From Sedimentibacter sp. (GTDB taxonomy: Bacteria > Bacillota > Clostridia > Tissierellales > Sedimentibacteraceae), in assembly GCA_018436705.1 (NCBI GenBank), contig JAHDLA010000025.1, positions 1 through 46,466 on the forward strand: 46,466 nucleotides of DNA, read 5' to 3'. Below, one piece after another: positions 1-7,285 of the stretch. Each line of letters starts with the position of its first letter. The stretch's first letter is position 1. The translations under genes and the position numbers were made by a program. The notes under the pieces were generated by a model that saw only the letters and a list, made by a program, of their open reading frames with translations, was not told the DNA's origin and did no database searches.

Positions 1-123
1 TGAATATATCGAATCCTGGTACAACCGTAAAAGGATTCATGGTGCTATAAATTATATGACTCCACAGGCTGCTCATGAAGCTGCCTGAGTGGTGTAAAAA
101 AAGTTAAACTTTTTGTGTCTACT
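1..123 (+). mobile_element. IS3-family insertion sequence, right end (partial)
   Basis: This segment is the 3' end of an IS3-family element. It holds the last codons of the transposase (2-88) and, after a short spacer, a terminal repeat at about 103-123. That repeat matches the reverse complement of the repeat at 46344-46364 at 18 of 21 positions by eye. The exact outer end is uncertain because the last bases read CT rather than the family's usual CA. The rest of the element lies outside the window. Confidence 0.8.
2..88 (+). CDS. IS3-family transposase, C-terminal fragment
   Basis: The open frame enters from the left edge and ends at TGA 86-88. It encodes 28 residues containing WYNRKRIHGAINYMTPQ, the characteristic end of the IS3-family (IS150-like) DDE integrase domain just after the catalytic glutamate region. 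In full elements this protein is made as an OrfAB frameshift fusion and catalyses copy-out/paste-in transposition. Only the tail is visible, so activity cannot be judged. The same strand and family appear at the right edge, where orfA starts at 46405. Confidence 0.85.
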   Translation, partial: EYIESWYNRKRIHGAINYMTPQAAHEAA

Positions 124-269
124 CTATTGACACAAGTCCAAGGTGTCAGACTAGATGTAATGTTCAATCTAAAAATGCATGAAAATCGGCCATTATCTGC
201 ATGCTCGGCCATAAGTCATAACATTTACTGCTTGACCTATAGTTCAATATCCGGAATTTTTTAGACAGC
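124..269. other. Short intergenic stretch after the IS end
   Basis: No coding potential is seen between the IS end and the thioredoxin promoter. The stretch holds a weak inverted repeat (TGACAC at 129-134 with GTGTCA at 143-148) and two direct copies of CGGCCAT around 187 and 206. These could be decayed mobile DNA. No function is assigned. Confidence 0.4.
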
Positions 270-298
270 TTGGACAGTGACTAAGTTACTGTTATATT
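270..298 (+). promoter_or_regulatory. Putative sigma-A promoter of trxA
   Basis: TTGGAC at 270-275 and TATATT at 293-298 are separated by 17 bp, a good vegetative -35/-10 pair. A second TATAAT lies at 311-316 but lacks a convincing -35. Transcription would start about 45-50 bp before the thioredoxin start codon. Confidence 0.5.
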
Positions 299-350
299 AT
301 TAATAACTGCTATAATAAAACCATAATAAATATTTAAGGAGATAAATAAT

Positions 351-659
351 ATGAGCACAGTTAAAATAACTAAATCAAATTTTGAGCAAGAAGTTGTAAA
401 ATCAGATAAACCGGTACTATTGGATTTTTGGGCGAGCTGGTGCATGCCTTGTAAAATGATTTCCCCCGTAGTGGATGAAATAGCAAATGAAGTGCAAAAT
501 GTAAAGGTTGGAAAAGTCAACATAGACGAACAGCCCGAGCTTGCTACAGCTTTCAACGTAATGAGCATACCTACTCTGGCTGTTATGAAAGATGGTAAGA
601 TTGTAAAAACTATGGTAGGTGTAAGGCCTAAGGCGTCAATAATGAAAATGCTGGCATAA
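351..659 (+). CDS. trxA: Thioredoxin with a CMPC active site
   Basis: This 102-residue protein has the length of a classical thioredoxin and a complete single fold. The active site WCMPC puts the redox cysteines at 31 and 34, and the cis-proline lies in SIPT (Pro75). It should reduce cytosolic disulfides, with a thioredoxin reductase encoded elsewhere. The usual motif is WCGPC; here Met replaces Gly. The start ATG follows an AAGGAG site at 336-341. The gene stands alone, with its own promoter and a terminator at 748-779 shared with the convergent gene. It could support the thioredoxin-coupled arsenate reductase at 43 kb, but that is inference. Confidence 0.93.
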   Translation: MSTVKITKSNFEQEVVKSDKPVLLDFWASWCMPCKMISPVVDEIANEVQNVKVGKVNIDEQPELATAFNVMSIPTLAVMKDGKIVKTMVGVRPKASIMKMLA

Positions 660-747
660 ATTTTCGGCACAAGTAGAGATTATAAAGAATGAGATTATAA
701 AAAATAGCATAACTCCTAGTTAACTACCCCTAAAATTAAAGAACGTA

Positions 748-779
748 AAAAGAAGGCAGTCTCCTAACTGCCTTCTTTT
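748..779. terminator. Bidirectional terminator between trxA and the LbH protein
   Basis: A perfect 13-bp stem (arms 748-760 and 767-779, loop 761-766) has A-rich and T-rich flanks, so it can act as an intrinsic terminator in both directions. It lies exactly between two convergent genes. Confidence 0.85.
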
Positions 780-1326
780 ATACTATTTGTTCACCATTAT
801 ATATTTCGCCGCCAGCTTCCGGCATAACCCCGTATCTTATTGACCACAGAGTTTTATATTTTACTGCCTGTGCATGCATACGATCCGTATTTTCAGGGAG
901 TTTCTTAACAATTTTTCCCGGCACGCCCGCAACCATTGAAAATGGAGGTATAATCTCGTGTTCTTTAACTACTGCTCCTGCAGCAATAATGCTGCCTCTT
1001 CCTATTACGGCACCGTTTAAAATAATTGCCCCCATCCCTATGAGACAGTGATCTTCAATAGTGCAGCCATGGACATTCGCTCCATGCCCAACTGTTACAA
1101 AATCTCCTATGACAGTTGCTTCTGTATCATCAACATGCACTATTGCATTGTCCTGAATATTCGTATATCTTCCTATAGTAATTGTATTGATATCGCCTCT
1201 TGCAACCGCATTATACCATACACTGCTATATTCCTTCATAATTACATTGCCAATAAGTTGTGCTCCTTCCGCTACGTATGTCTTTTCATCAATAACCGGA
1301 AGTTTTCCTTCAAATTCTTTAATCAT
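778..1326 (-). CDS. Gamma-carbonic-anhydrase-like hexapeptide protein
   Basis: This 182-residue left-handed beta-helix protein belongs to the gamma carbonic anhydrase / YrdA-CaiE group. Hexapeptide repeats run from about residue 20 to 125. The three histidines that bind metal in this family are present: His64 (IVHVDD), His81 and His86 (GHGANVHG). Arg43 and Gln58 also fit conserved positions. It lacks the acidic loop of the Methanosarcina Cam enzyme, so whether it hydrates CO2 is unknown; many relatives have no proven substrate. The start ATG has a GAGAGG site. It is a single gene, convergent with trxA. Confidence 0.88.
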   Translation of the reverse strand: MIKEFEGKLPVIDEKTYVAEGAQLIGNVIMKEYSSVWYNAVARGDINTITIGRYTNIQDNAIVHVDDTEATVIGDFVTVGHGANVHGCTIEDHCLIGMGAIILNGAVIGRGSIIAAGAVVKEHEIIPPFSMVAGVPGKIVKKLPENTDRMHAQAVKYKTLWSIRYGVMPEAGGEIYNGEQIV

Positions 1327-1480
1327 ATGTACCTCTCAGATAAAATATTATGCATTTTTATTATATCATAAATTATAATAGTTTTGTTTATCATTATTGA
1401 ATTATTACATTATTGTTTAAACTCTTGTATTAATTGAATATACCTTATATAATTAGTTATATTTATTTTTGGAGAATGAC

Positions 1481-2158
1481 ATGAATGTATTTGCATTAAA
1501 AATAATTGCCCTTGTTACTATGATTATAGATCATTACGGAGCAATCTTTCAAGAAGATATGATGATTTTTAGAATGATAGGTAGAATTGCTTTTCCTATT
1601 TATTGCTTTCTGTTAGTAGAGGGCTATTTTCACACAAGCAATTTCAAAAAATATGCACAGAGACTTTTATTATTTGCACTGATTTCTGAAATACCTTTTG
1701 ATTTGGCCTTTTTTAATCAAGTAGGATTTGTTCATCAGAATATATTTTTCACTTTGTTCATAGGATTGATTACCATTTACATCTTAGATAATAAGGTGGT
1801 TAAATTCAACAATAACGAAATAATTGAAACTGCATGTATTCTGGCAGTAATTATATCTGCATGTATTCTGGCAGTGTTGCTAAAAGTCGATTACGATGCA
1901 ATGGGTATTGTGTATATTCTCACTTTCTATTTCATCCGAAATCAACAAAAGCCAAAAAAATTTATTATTACCTCAATAATGATGATAATAGTAAATTTTT
2001 CTTCTGTTTTTATTCAACAGCTGTCTCTTCTGGCGTTACCTTTTATCTATAAATATAATGGATCTCTCGGGGCGAAAAATAAATTTTTGCAAATATCGTT
2101 TTATGCAGTGTACCCTCTCCATTTGCTGATTTACTATGCTGCAAAATTGTACCTATAA
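1481..2158 (+). CDS. TraX-like integral membrane protein
   Basis: This 225-residue polytopic protein has about seven or eight hydrophobic segments. It shows features of the TraX family, including an early IIDHYG segment, RMIGRIAFPIYCFLLVEGY, and YPLHLLIYY near the end. TraX acetylates F pilin on the F plasmid; chromosomal copies in Firmicutes have no established role. ATG 1481 is preferred over the upstream TTG at 1469 because GGAG (1471-1474) sits six bases before it. A 19-bp direct repeat (1830-1848, 1857-1875) duplicates nine residues inside one membrane segment. No conjugation genes are nearby. Confidence 0.8.
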   Translation: MNVFALKIIALVTMIIDHYGAIFQEDMMIFRMIGRIAFPIYCFLLVEGYFHTSNFKKYAQRLLLFALISEIPFDLAFFNQVGFVHQNIFFTLFIGLITIYILDNKVVKFNNNEIIETACILAVIISACILAVLLKVDYDAMGIVYILTFYFIRNQQKPKKFIITSIMMIIVNFSSVFIQQLSLLALPFIYKYNGSLGAKNKFLQISFYAVYPLHLLIYYAAKLYL

Positions 2159-2191
2159 TCCTTTATGGCACCGTAATAACATTATATAAAG

Positions 2192-3001
2192 CTATCCTAT
2201 AAAATACATAATTGGGAACAATGCCAAAAGTATTATTTCAAATATCAGTAATCTCTTTTCCGACTGGTTATGCTTAAAGTTAAAATATTCCTCAGTTATA
2301 GAGTCCAATACTTCCATCCTGTTGAGCATATCCAAATATCTGTCATCAAGCTCAAAAGATTTACTTACAATGTTAAACAGGTTTCGAGTTTCTATTGTTT
2401 TAGAAAATTCAGGCGGTCTGTCAAGAAGTCTGACGCTTTCAATAGTTCTATATTTAAACCGGGTGCACTGAGCAATAGTAGATATAACATTCCTCGAATT
2501 TGCTATCAACCTTCCTTTATTTAAGTAATTTATCAGCTTTTCTGCATCATCCAGGACCTTATTAAGTTCAGCTTCGATTTTATGTATTTCTGTTGATTTA
2601 GCCTGTACTGTTGAGATTATATCGAGCATAATACCGCTAAATTCGTAGTTTTCCTCCACTCCCCCCAAATCTATCATACTGTTATCAGATACGTTCAACA
2701 CATATGTATCCGTAAATTTTGAAAGCAGCGTATTATCAATATCTACATATATTTTAGACAGATACTCAAAAAAATAAAATATTTCATGATGCTTAAAATT
2801 AACAAATGTTATGCAGCCATATTTGTACAAATAAACATATTTGTCCTTGATACTGTACATAAATATTTTCTCAAGCTCACGGATCCCAATTTTAATAAAT
2901 TCTTTCCATCCTGCATCCTGCTTCAAATTAAAATGTGAAGCAACCTGAACAAGCGAAATTCTTGCGGCAACTTTAAATGTGTTAAATATTTTTACATTCA
3001 T
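2192..3001 (-). CDS. DUF155 (RMD1/YagE-type) membrane-anchored protein, copy 2
   Basis: This 269-residue protein is similar throughout to its upstream neighbour at 3012-3836. It fits the DUF155 / RMD1-Sif2 family: a central GCITFVNF strand, an IISTVQAKSTEIHKIEAELNK helix, a LLDRPPEF motif, a DDRYLDMLNRMEVLDSI segment, and one C-terminal hydrophobic helix. Eukaryotic relatives (RMND1) act in mitochondrial translation and membrane organisation; no bacterial function is settled. ATG 3001 is chosen because AAGGTGAGG precedes it and overlaps the upstream stop, which suggests translational coupling. The two genes very likely form one transcript. Confidence 0.82.
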   Translation of the reverse strand: MNVKIFNTFKVAARISLVQVASHFNLKQDAGWKEFIKIGIRELEKIFMYSIKDKYVYLYKYGCITFVNFKHHEIFYFFEYLSKIYVDIDNTLLSKFTDTYVLNVSDNSMIDLGGVEENYEFSGIMLDIISTVQAKSTEIHKIEAELNKVLDDAEKLINYLNKGRLIANSRNVISTIAQCTRFKYRTIESVRLLDRPPEFSKTIETRNLFNIVSKSFELDDRYLDMLNRMEVLDSITEEYFNFKHNQSEKRLLIFEIILLALFPIMYFIG

Positions 3002-3011
3002 AAGCCTCACC

Positions 3012-3836
3012 TTACCTGAACAAATCAAGAAACATCAGAATAACTTCTATAACGATTAAAATAATTATTATCCATTCTAAAAAGAGTCCTCGTATAGAAC
3101 TGCTTATATCAGCGAGCCCATCAACAATGCTTTTGAGAATTTCTGTCTTGTTTTTAATTACTTCATATCTGTCGTTCAATTCAAAAAAATCAGACATCTG
3201 TTCGTAAAACAGCGATGCATTGCTGCTAATCCAAGTAATGTCAGGCTTATCAAGTATCATTATATATGCAATTGTATTATATTCATGTCTTACTATTCGA
3301 GATATAGTCTTAGCAAGCTCTTTATTCCCTATATTCAGCTTTCCCTTTTCCAGATTATCAATTTTAATTTCGATATTGTCAAGAATTTTCCCCAGCTGCT
3401 CTTCAATTCTTTCCAAGGCTACTGATTTTGCAATTACAATGGCAATAAGCTCAGGATAAAACAAATCATTTTGCGGAACCTGAACATATTCATCTGTGCA
3501 TTCTAATTCTTCTCCCTCAGTTAAATGCAGGGCATAATCATCCTTAAATTTTTCATAATGTTCAATGTCTATATCAGTCTTAATTTTTTTGATATATTTC
3601 ATAAAAATTTCTGTGTGCTTTTTATCGGAGTTAATAAATACTATGCTACCGAATGAAAAAACTAAAATCATTTCATTTTCATAGGCTTGCTCGCCTATTA
3701 CCATTTCCAGAACTGAGCCCTGAAGCATAAGCGGTTCTTCCCATGTGTATTTTTTCTTTATATTACATTCAACAGCTATCTTATTAAGATCTATTTCATT
3801 AGTTACTGCATAAGTTTTAAAGCTCAAATCATTCAT
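3012..3836 (-). CDS. DUF155 (RMD1/YagE-type) membrane-anchored protein, copy 1
   Basis: This 274-residue DUF155 protein is the first gene of a tandem paralogous pair. It has the same plan as its neighbour: an alpha/beta N-terminal half with GSIVFINS, a long helical middle (VALERIEEQLGKILDNIE), LDKPDITW, a DDRYEV-like segment (NDRYEVIKNKTEIL), and a C-terminal membrane helix (WIIIILIVIEVILMFLDLF). ATG 3836 follows a GGTGG site and is preferred to the in-frame GTG at 3845. The neighbour starts 10 bp after this stop. The pair may form a heteromer anchored in the cell membrane; this is inference from arrangement only. Confidence 0.82.
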   Translation of the reverse strand: MNDLSFKTYAVTNEIDLNKIAVECNIKKKYTWEEPLMLQGSVLEMVIGEQAYENEMILVFSFGSIVFINSDKKHTEIFMKYIKKIKTDIDIEHYEKFKDDYALHLTEGEELECTDEYVQVPQNDLFYPELIAIVIAKSVALERIEEQLGKILDNIEIKIDNLEKGKLNIGNKELAKTISRIVRHEYNTIAYIMILDKPDITWISSNASLFYEQMSDFFELNDRYEVIKNKTEILKSIVDGLADISSSIRGLFLEWIIIILIVIEVILMFLDLFR

Positions 3837-3935
3837 AATAACCACCGCTCATTTTTTATATCATATGTAATTTTAGCTTTATTAATCATATATTCATTAT
3901 TGACAATCAGTTTCTATCTTATCAGTTATAATCAA

Positions 3936-4196
3936 TTAAAAATCGCTTCCTCTTTTAATAACCTCCTTCATCTTTGCCATAATCCTTTCATAGCTTCCCT
4001 TCGAATGTGGTACAAGGCAGTTTGTGCAGTCCTTTATGCCATGGTTCATAACATAATTTCCTCCGCATTCATCTTTAAGCATGTACAGTGGGCAATAGCA
4101 AAAAAGACAGTTAAAGCTTTCCTCATCTGAAGTTTTATGGCACGGAAAATATTCGCATTTGGTGTTTTGAAAAAATTTATAATTTTCTGTTTTCAA
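3936..4196 (-). CDS. Cysteine-rich small domain protein (zf-like)
   Basis: This 86-residue soluble protein contains the cysteine-rich small domain (Pfam zf-like). Eight cysteines lie in CEYFPCHK, CLFCYCPLY, CGG and DCTNC, with PHSK following. The pattern suggests metal binding, but no function is established. In some anaerobes the domain occurs near corrinoid genes; none is present here. Translation starts at TTG 4196 with AGGAG about seven bases upstream, and no ATG fits. It stands alone between two unrelated minus-strand genes. Confidence 0.85.
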   Translation of the reverse strand: MKTENYKFFQNTKCEYFPCHKTSDEESFNCLFCYCPLYMLKDECGGNYVMNHGIKDCTNCLVPHSKGSYERIMAKMKEVIKRGSDF

Positions 4197-4276
4197 TTTA
4201 GTCTCCTAATTTAGTTTTACTACATTGTATCATAATTGCAAATTTTTTTAAATATTACATAAAATCAATTACCACT

Positions 4277-5905
4277 TTATTTTTGCTCGAATTTCTCCGT
4301 CAACAGCTCATTTAGTTCATCAATATACATCGGCTGCCCTAAATAGTACCCTTGCCCGCATTCACATTCTATAGTTCTAAGATAATCATACTGTTCAATT
4401 GTTTCTATCCCTTCCGCTATAACTCTGATACCCAAGTCATGCGCAAGAGATACTATAAATTTAATTATTGATATATCTTTTTTATCACCGTTTCCTATAT
4501 AACTCTTATCAAGCTTAACAATATCAATCGGAAGCCTCCTTAAATATGTCAGGGAAGAATATCCTGTTCCAAAATCGTCCAATGCAATTTTTAAACCTTT
4601 TGCTTTTAATATATTTAATCTTTCTATTGCTGTATCAATATGTGTAATTGCCGCTGTTTCGGTTATTTCTATAACAATATTTGAATAGTCCACATCGCAG
4701 TCAGAAAATATTTCTTCTATTTGTCTGAAATTTGAATTACTTATAAGTGATTTTCCGGACAGGTTTAGAGATAATTCTAAATCATTCAGGCCCTGTTCTT
4801 CCCATTTTTTCTTCTGAATTAATACATTCTTTATTATGCGCCTCTCCAACTCATATATCTGTCCTGTTATTTCTGCTACTGGAATAAAATCTGCCGGAGA
4901 AATATAACCTTCCTGAGGATGATTCCACCTTACAAGTGCTTCTGTGCCTATTATATCTCCTGTGCTCAGCTGTACCTGAGGTTGGTAATTCAGTTCAAAT
5001 TCATTGCAATCCAAGCCCTTTTGCAATTTATTTGCCATCTGTATATGCCATATCGTCTCGTAATGAATATCTTCCTCATAAAAAAACATCTTGTTTTTTC
5101 CTTCTTTTTTTGCTGCATACATTGCTATGTCAGAATGCTTAAGCAACGTGTCAAAATCGTAGCCGTCATCTGGATATACCGCAATACCTATGCTCATGGA
5201 TATATAAAATTCCCTGCTGCCTGAATTCCAAGTGTTTCCTATACTGTTTTTTATATTTTCCAATCTGTTAATCAATATATCCTTGGTTTCAAAACTTCTT
5301 ATTAATATTGCAAATTCGTCTCCTCCAAGTCTTGCTACCATATCCGGTGCCTTTATTTCTTTTGACATTTTGTATGCCATAAATTTTAGGAAATCATCTC
5401 CTATGTAATGTCCCAATGTATCATTTATATATTTAAAGTTATCTATATCCAGAAATGCAATCGCAAAATTCTGCCTTGAACTATTGGCAAGATTTTTAAT
5501 TTTGCTTACAAACATAGCTCTGTTTGGCAATCCAGTCAAAGTGTCATAATACGCCATATGCCTCAATTCTCTTATCGCCTTGGATGATTCTCCTGTTGCA
5601 TTTATTATTCTTTTCTCCCTTTTATTTATTAAAATATACACTATTATCATTGTAAGAAAGATAAAAATCCAGCCTTTATATGTCTGTAAATTTTTATATA
5701 TCTCGAAATCACCAGCAAAAACTTCAAGAATAGAATCTGACAAAATAACCCAAAGCGATCCAAATATCCCATACTTCAGCACAATAGCAATTGATTGGTT
5801 GCGAACAAAATAATTTATCATACGTTTGCACAAATGTCTTGAACAGCACTTAGTTTTCAAAATTCCCAGCTCCCATCCTCTTTTTATGTTATAAGTACCC
5901 TGCAA
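4277..5905 (-). CDS. Membrane GGDEF-EAL cyclic-di-GMP protein
   Basis: In this protein of up to 542 residues two membrane helices (about 40-63 and 78-95) precede a GGDEF domain and an EAL domain. GGDEF (194-198) and EAL (TEALVRWNHP, 321-330) are intact, as are DDFGTGYSSL and the AEGIET segment, so both c-di-GMP synthesis and breakdown are possible. The inhibitory RxxD site before GGDEF is degenerate (KAPD). No PAS or GAF sensor is visible. The start is unclear: TTG 5905 has no ribosome site, TTG 5860 follows GGGAG, and ATG 5821 lies closer to the first helix. It is monocistronic. Confidence 0.9.
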   Translation of the reverse strand: MQGTYNIKRGWELGILKTKCCSRHLCKRMINYFVRNQSIAIVLKYGIFGSLWVILSDSILEVFAGDFEIYKNLQTYKGWIFIFLTMIIVYILINKREKRIINATGESSKAIRELRHMAYYDTLTGLPNRAMFVSKIKNLANSSRQNFAIAFLDIDNFKYINDTLGHYIGDDFLKFMAYKMSKEIKAPDMVARLGGDEFAILIRSFETKDILINRLENIKNSIGNTWNSGSREFYISMSIGIAVYPDDGYDFDTLLKHSDIAMYAAKKEGKNKMFFYEEDIHYETIWHIQMANKLQKGLDCNEFELNYQPQVQLSTGDIIGTEALVRWNHPQEGYISPADFIPVAEITGQIYELERRIIKNVLIQKKKWEEQGLNDLELSLNLSGKSLISNSNFRQIEEIFSDCDVDYSNIVIEITETAAITHIDTAIERLNILKAKGLKIALDDFGTGYSSLTYLRRLPIDIVKLDKSYIGNGDKKDISIIKFIVSLAHDLGIRVIAEGIETIEQYDYLRTIECECGQGYYLGQPMYIDELNELLTEKFEQK

Positions 5906-6034
5906 TTTTTATTTTAAACTGCTAAAGGAGTGTTTATAAACAATTTATGCTTTTTTCAAGGATTTTATTGAATTTAATTACGTTTTATTATAAAATATTC
6001 TTACAAATATCTCACAAGAAGGGAGTGTTGCATT

Positions 6035-6091
6035 ATGATTTTTGCATCAATAGAAAATTCAACAGAAAACCCGGAGGTATATAAACTATAA
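6035..6091 (+). CDS. Possible 18-codon leader ORF upstream of rsgA
   Basis: ATG 6035 is preceded by AAGGGAG (6019-6025) and opens an 18-codon frame ending at TAA 6089-6091, 42 bp before the rsgA start. A 10-bp hairpin (6072-6081 with 6095-6104) begins inside the frame and ends shortly before the rsgA ribosome site. The layout resembles a leader-peptide or attenuation region. The short length means it could be chance. Confidence 0.3.
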   Translation: MIFASIENSTENPEVYKL

Positions 6092-6133
6092 TCCTATGCC
6101 TCCGTATAATTATTTACATTTCAGGAGGATGCA

Positions 6134-7201
6134 TTGAATAAAATTAATATGGAAGATTACGGACTCAACGAAAGATTTGTTAATGAGTCTCGTATGCATG
6201 AGAACTTAACTGTTGGTAGAATTGCTTCTCAAGACAAGGGACTGTACAGAGTCATTACAGAAAAAGGAGAAAAAAAAGCACAAATTTCAGGAAAATTTCG
6301 TCATAATGCTTTTAGTATTTCTGATTATCCTGCCGTAGGAGATTTTGTTATGCTCGATGAAATTGATGACGGTAATTCAATTATACACCATGTTCTAACA
6401 AGGAAAAGTTCATTTACAAGAAAAGCTGCCGGCACGTCCTACGACAGTCAAGTCGTTGCCGCAAATATCGATTTAGTCTTTATATGTATGAGTCTCAATA
6501 ATGATTTCAATCTGCGAAGACTCGAACGATATATAGGAGTCGCATGGGACGGAGGCGCAACGCCTGTAGTAGTCCTAACAAAATCAGACCTGTGCGATAA
6601 TTTGGCAGATATATTACCCCAACTGGAAACAGTGGCGCTGGGTGTGGATATAATAGTAACATCAAGTATGACCGAGGACGGATTAGCAGCAGTAAGAGCA
6701 TGCATAAAAAATGGAATTACTGTTGCCTTTATAGGCTCTTCAGGCGTCGGAAAATCTACACTTGTCAATAAGCTTGCAGGGGAAAATCTATTTGCTACAC
6801 AAGGCATACGCGGAGATGATAAAGGCAGGCATACAACCACAAAAAGAGAGCTGATTGCTCTTCAGTCAGGCGGTGCCGTAATAGATACACCCGGAATGAG
6901 AGAACTGGGAATTGAAAGCACTGATTTATCCAAAACATTTTCGGATATTGAAGAACTTTCCACCGGTTGCAGGTTTAATGACTGCACACATACAAATGAA
7001 CCGGGATGTGCCGTAAAAGAAGCAATAAAAAATGGCACACTTTCAGAAAGCAGACTTTTAAACTATTTCAAGTTAAAAAAAGAAGCAAACTATGAAGGCC
7101 TGACGTCAAAGCAAATAGAAGAAAAAAAGGTCAAGGAAATGTTTAAAGATTTCGGCGGAATAAAAAACGCCAAAAAATATTTAAAAAACAAAAGAAATTA
7201 A
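6134..7201 (+). CDS. rsgA: Ribosome small-subunit-dependent GTPase A
   Basis: This 355-residue circularly permuted GTPase assists late maturation of the 30S ribosomal subunit. An N-terminal OB fold (about 25-95) is followed by the permuted GTPase motifs: G4 TKSD (149-152), G1 GSSGVGKST (201-209) and G3 DTPG (251-254). A C-terminal zinc site is formed by Cys279, Cys284, His286 and Cys292. The start is TTG 6134, five bases after AGGAGG at 6123-6128; the nearby ATG 6129 runs into a stop. A terminator follows at 7208-7235. The N terminus is somewhat longer than in short RsgA proteins. Confidence 0.93.
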   Translation: MNKINMEDYGLNERFVNESRMHENLTVGRIASQDKGLYRVITEKGEKKAQISGKFRHNAFSISDYPAVGDFVMLDEIDDGNSIIHHVLTRKSSFTRKAAGTSYDSQVVAANIDLVFICMSLNNDFNLRRLERYIGVAWDGGATPVVVLTKSDLCDNLADILPQLETVALGVDIIVTSSMTEDGLAAVRACIKNGITVAFIGSSGVGKSTLVNKLAGENLFATQGIRGDDKGRHTTTKRELIALQSGGAVIDTPGMRELGIESTDLSKTFSDIEELSTGCRFNDCTHTNEPGCAVKEAIKNGTLSESRLLNYFKLKKEANYEGLTSKQIEEKKVKEMFKDFGGIKNAKKYLKNKRN

Positions 7202-7207
7202 AAATAG

Positions 7208-7235
7208 AAAATTCCGGATAATTTTCCGGAATTTT
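7208..7235. terminator. Terminator after rsgA
   Basis: A perfect 11-bp stem (7208-7218 and 7225-7235, 6-nt loop) runs into a T tract on the plus strand and has A residues on the other side. It separates rsgA from the convergent regulator gene and could work in both directions. Confidence 0.85.
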
Positions 7236-7285
7236 TCCTGTTATGTCTCTAATTTTATTGCGCTAAATTATACATTAAGTTAAAA

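Noticed and set aside
281..670. 129-codon minus-strand frame opposite thioredoxin
   Set aside because: It is antisense to a clear thioredoxin gene and has no recognisable domain or ribosome site.
6072..6104. Hairpin before rsgA as a transcription terminator
   Set aside because: No T tract follows on the plus strand; TATAAT comes next instead. It is kept only as part of a leader-type finding.
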